Shown: piece by piece, positions 5,603 to 5,876 of the stretch
How positions within the stretch are numbered: the first letter of the stretch is position 1
Layout: each line of letters opens with the position of its first letter
Source of the DNA: Candidatus Heimdallarchaeota archaeon
Lineage (GTDB): Archaea; Asgardarchaeota; Heimdallarchaeia; Heimdallarchaeales; Heimdallarchaeaceae
Direction of reading: 5' to 3'
Length of the DNA: 5,876 bases
Assembly (NCBI GenBank): GCA_023135215.1
Contig: JAGLTP010000658.1
Coordinates: forward strand, 1-5,876
The notes under the pieces: generated by a model
Told to the model about the DNA's origin: nothing
Seen by the model: the letters and a program-made list of their open reading frames with translations, nothing else
The model's database searches: none
Made by a program: the position numbers and the translations under genes

Positions 5603-5876
5603 TGAGAATAAGAATAATTCTGAAAACCTTAATCTTAATTGTCTTGGTTACCAATTTGCAATCAAGCAATGTAACATCATTTAATACTGATGTTGTCAAG
5701 GAACAGAATTATACTTCTTATGTCTGGCTATGGGAAGAATTGGCTGGTGCGCCAGGTAATATACTAGGAGAAGATGTTGTATTCTGGGGTGATAACTTAG
5801 GACCTTATCATAATTATACTGAAATGGTAAATAAATTAGAATTTTTAAACGAAAGTTTCCCAGAGATTGTTGATTT
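5602..5876 (+). CDS. Secreted protein, probable M14-family zinc carboxypeptidase, N-terminal 91 residues (3' end outside window)
   Basis: The frame is open from ATG 5602 to the window edge. Residues 1-20 look like a signal peptide or signal anchor: a basic start (MRIRIILK), then the hydrophobic TLILIVLV, then a polar Ser/Thr/Asn-rich stretch. Four N-x-S/T sequons (N23, N36, N71, N83) suit an exported archaeal glycoprotein. Residues 69-91 (YHNYTEMVNKL, then FPEIVD) resemble the opening of the M14 peptidase domain, whose usual pattern is Y-x-x-Y-x-E-M, then L, then P-x-I-V. The zinc ligands (HxxE and a later His) would lie downstream, so the call cannot be confirmed here. The ATG at 5583 is in another frame and stops quickly. 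A GTG at 5566 is in frame but would overlap the TATA box. The gene has its own promoter after the operon terminator and is probably unrelated to the hydrogenase. Confidence 0.6.
   Translation, partial: MRIRIILKTLILIVLVTNLQSSNVTSFNTDVVKEQNYTSYVWLWEELAGAPGNILGEDVVFWGDNLGPYHNYTEMVNKLEFLNESFPEIVD

Noticed and set aside
695..5699. Minus-strand open frames at 695-952, 1451-1684, 2169-2366, 2463-2696, 2689-2964, 3121-3483 and 5499-5699
   Set aside because: All but the last lie opposite strongly conserved coding sequence; the last spans the terminator, the promoter and the start of the next gene. Their translations are low-complexity or unlike any family I know.
1..5876. CRISPR arrays, tRNA or rRNA genes, insertion sequences
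   Set aside because: No regularly spaced repeats, RNA-gene sequences or transposase-like frames were seen; the window is nearly all conserved coding sequence.

Overview
The window is AT-rich and almost fully coding on the + strand. It reads as part of an operon for a cytoplasmic [NiFe] hydrogenase complex, followed by the start of an unrelated gene for a secreted protein. It is most likely archaeal. The last gene has a TATA-like box about 26 bases before its ATG and no Shine-Dalgarno site (a leaderless arrangement). The operon ends in a long pyrimidine tract without a hairpin, and the hydrogenase genes run in the order mvhD-mvhG-mvhA known from methanogens. Within Archaea, an Asgard or another AT-rich anaerobic lineage would fit, but nothing here proves it.

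Layout. 1-845: the C-terminal 280 residues of a NuoF/HydB/HndC-type flavoprotein, cut by the window edge. 845-2620: a 591-residue iron-sulfur protein that joins a NuoG/HydA-type N-terminal [2Fe-2S]+2[4Fe-4S] module to the second half of HdrA. The HdrA-like part has no N-terminal dinucleotide-binding GxGxxG half. 2626-3102: MvhD, the [2Fe-2S] linker protein. 3095-4060: the MvhG-like hydrogenase small subunit. 4057-5511: the MvhA-like large (NiFe) subunit. All five genes overlap or nearly abut, and the four starts visible each have a Shine-Dalgarno site. 5512-5601: a pyrimidine-rich terminator, then a TATA box with an inverted repeat over the predicted promoter. 5602-5876: the first 91 residues of a signal-peptide protein, probably an M14-family zinc carboxypeptidase.

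How the parts may work together (inference). H2 is split at the NiFe site of MvhA. Electrons leave through the three clusters of MvhG, pass via MvhD to the HdrA-like/NuoG-like hub, and reach the NuoF-like flavin subunit, which would reduce NAD(P)+. The C-terminal double ferredoxin on the NuoF-like protein is typical of the HydB proteins of electron-bifurcating hydrogenases, so coupled ferredoxin reduction is possible. The combination is a mosaic of the Mvh/Hdr (group 3c) system and the HydABC/Bfu-type system, and is the most interesting feature of the window. No HdrB, HdrC, NuoE/HydC or maturation protease is encoded here; NuoE/HydC would be expected upstream.
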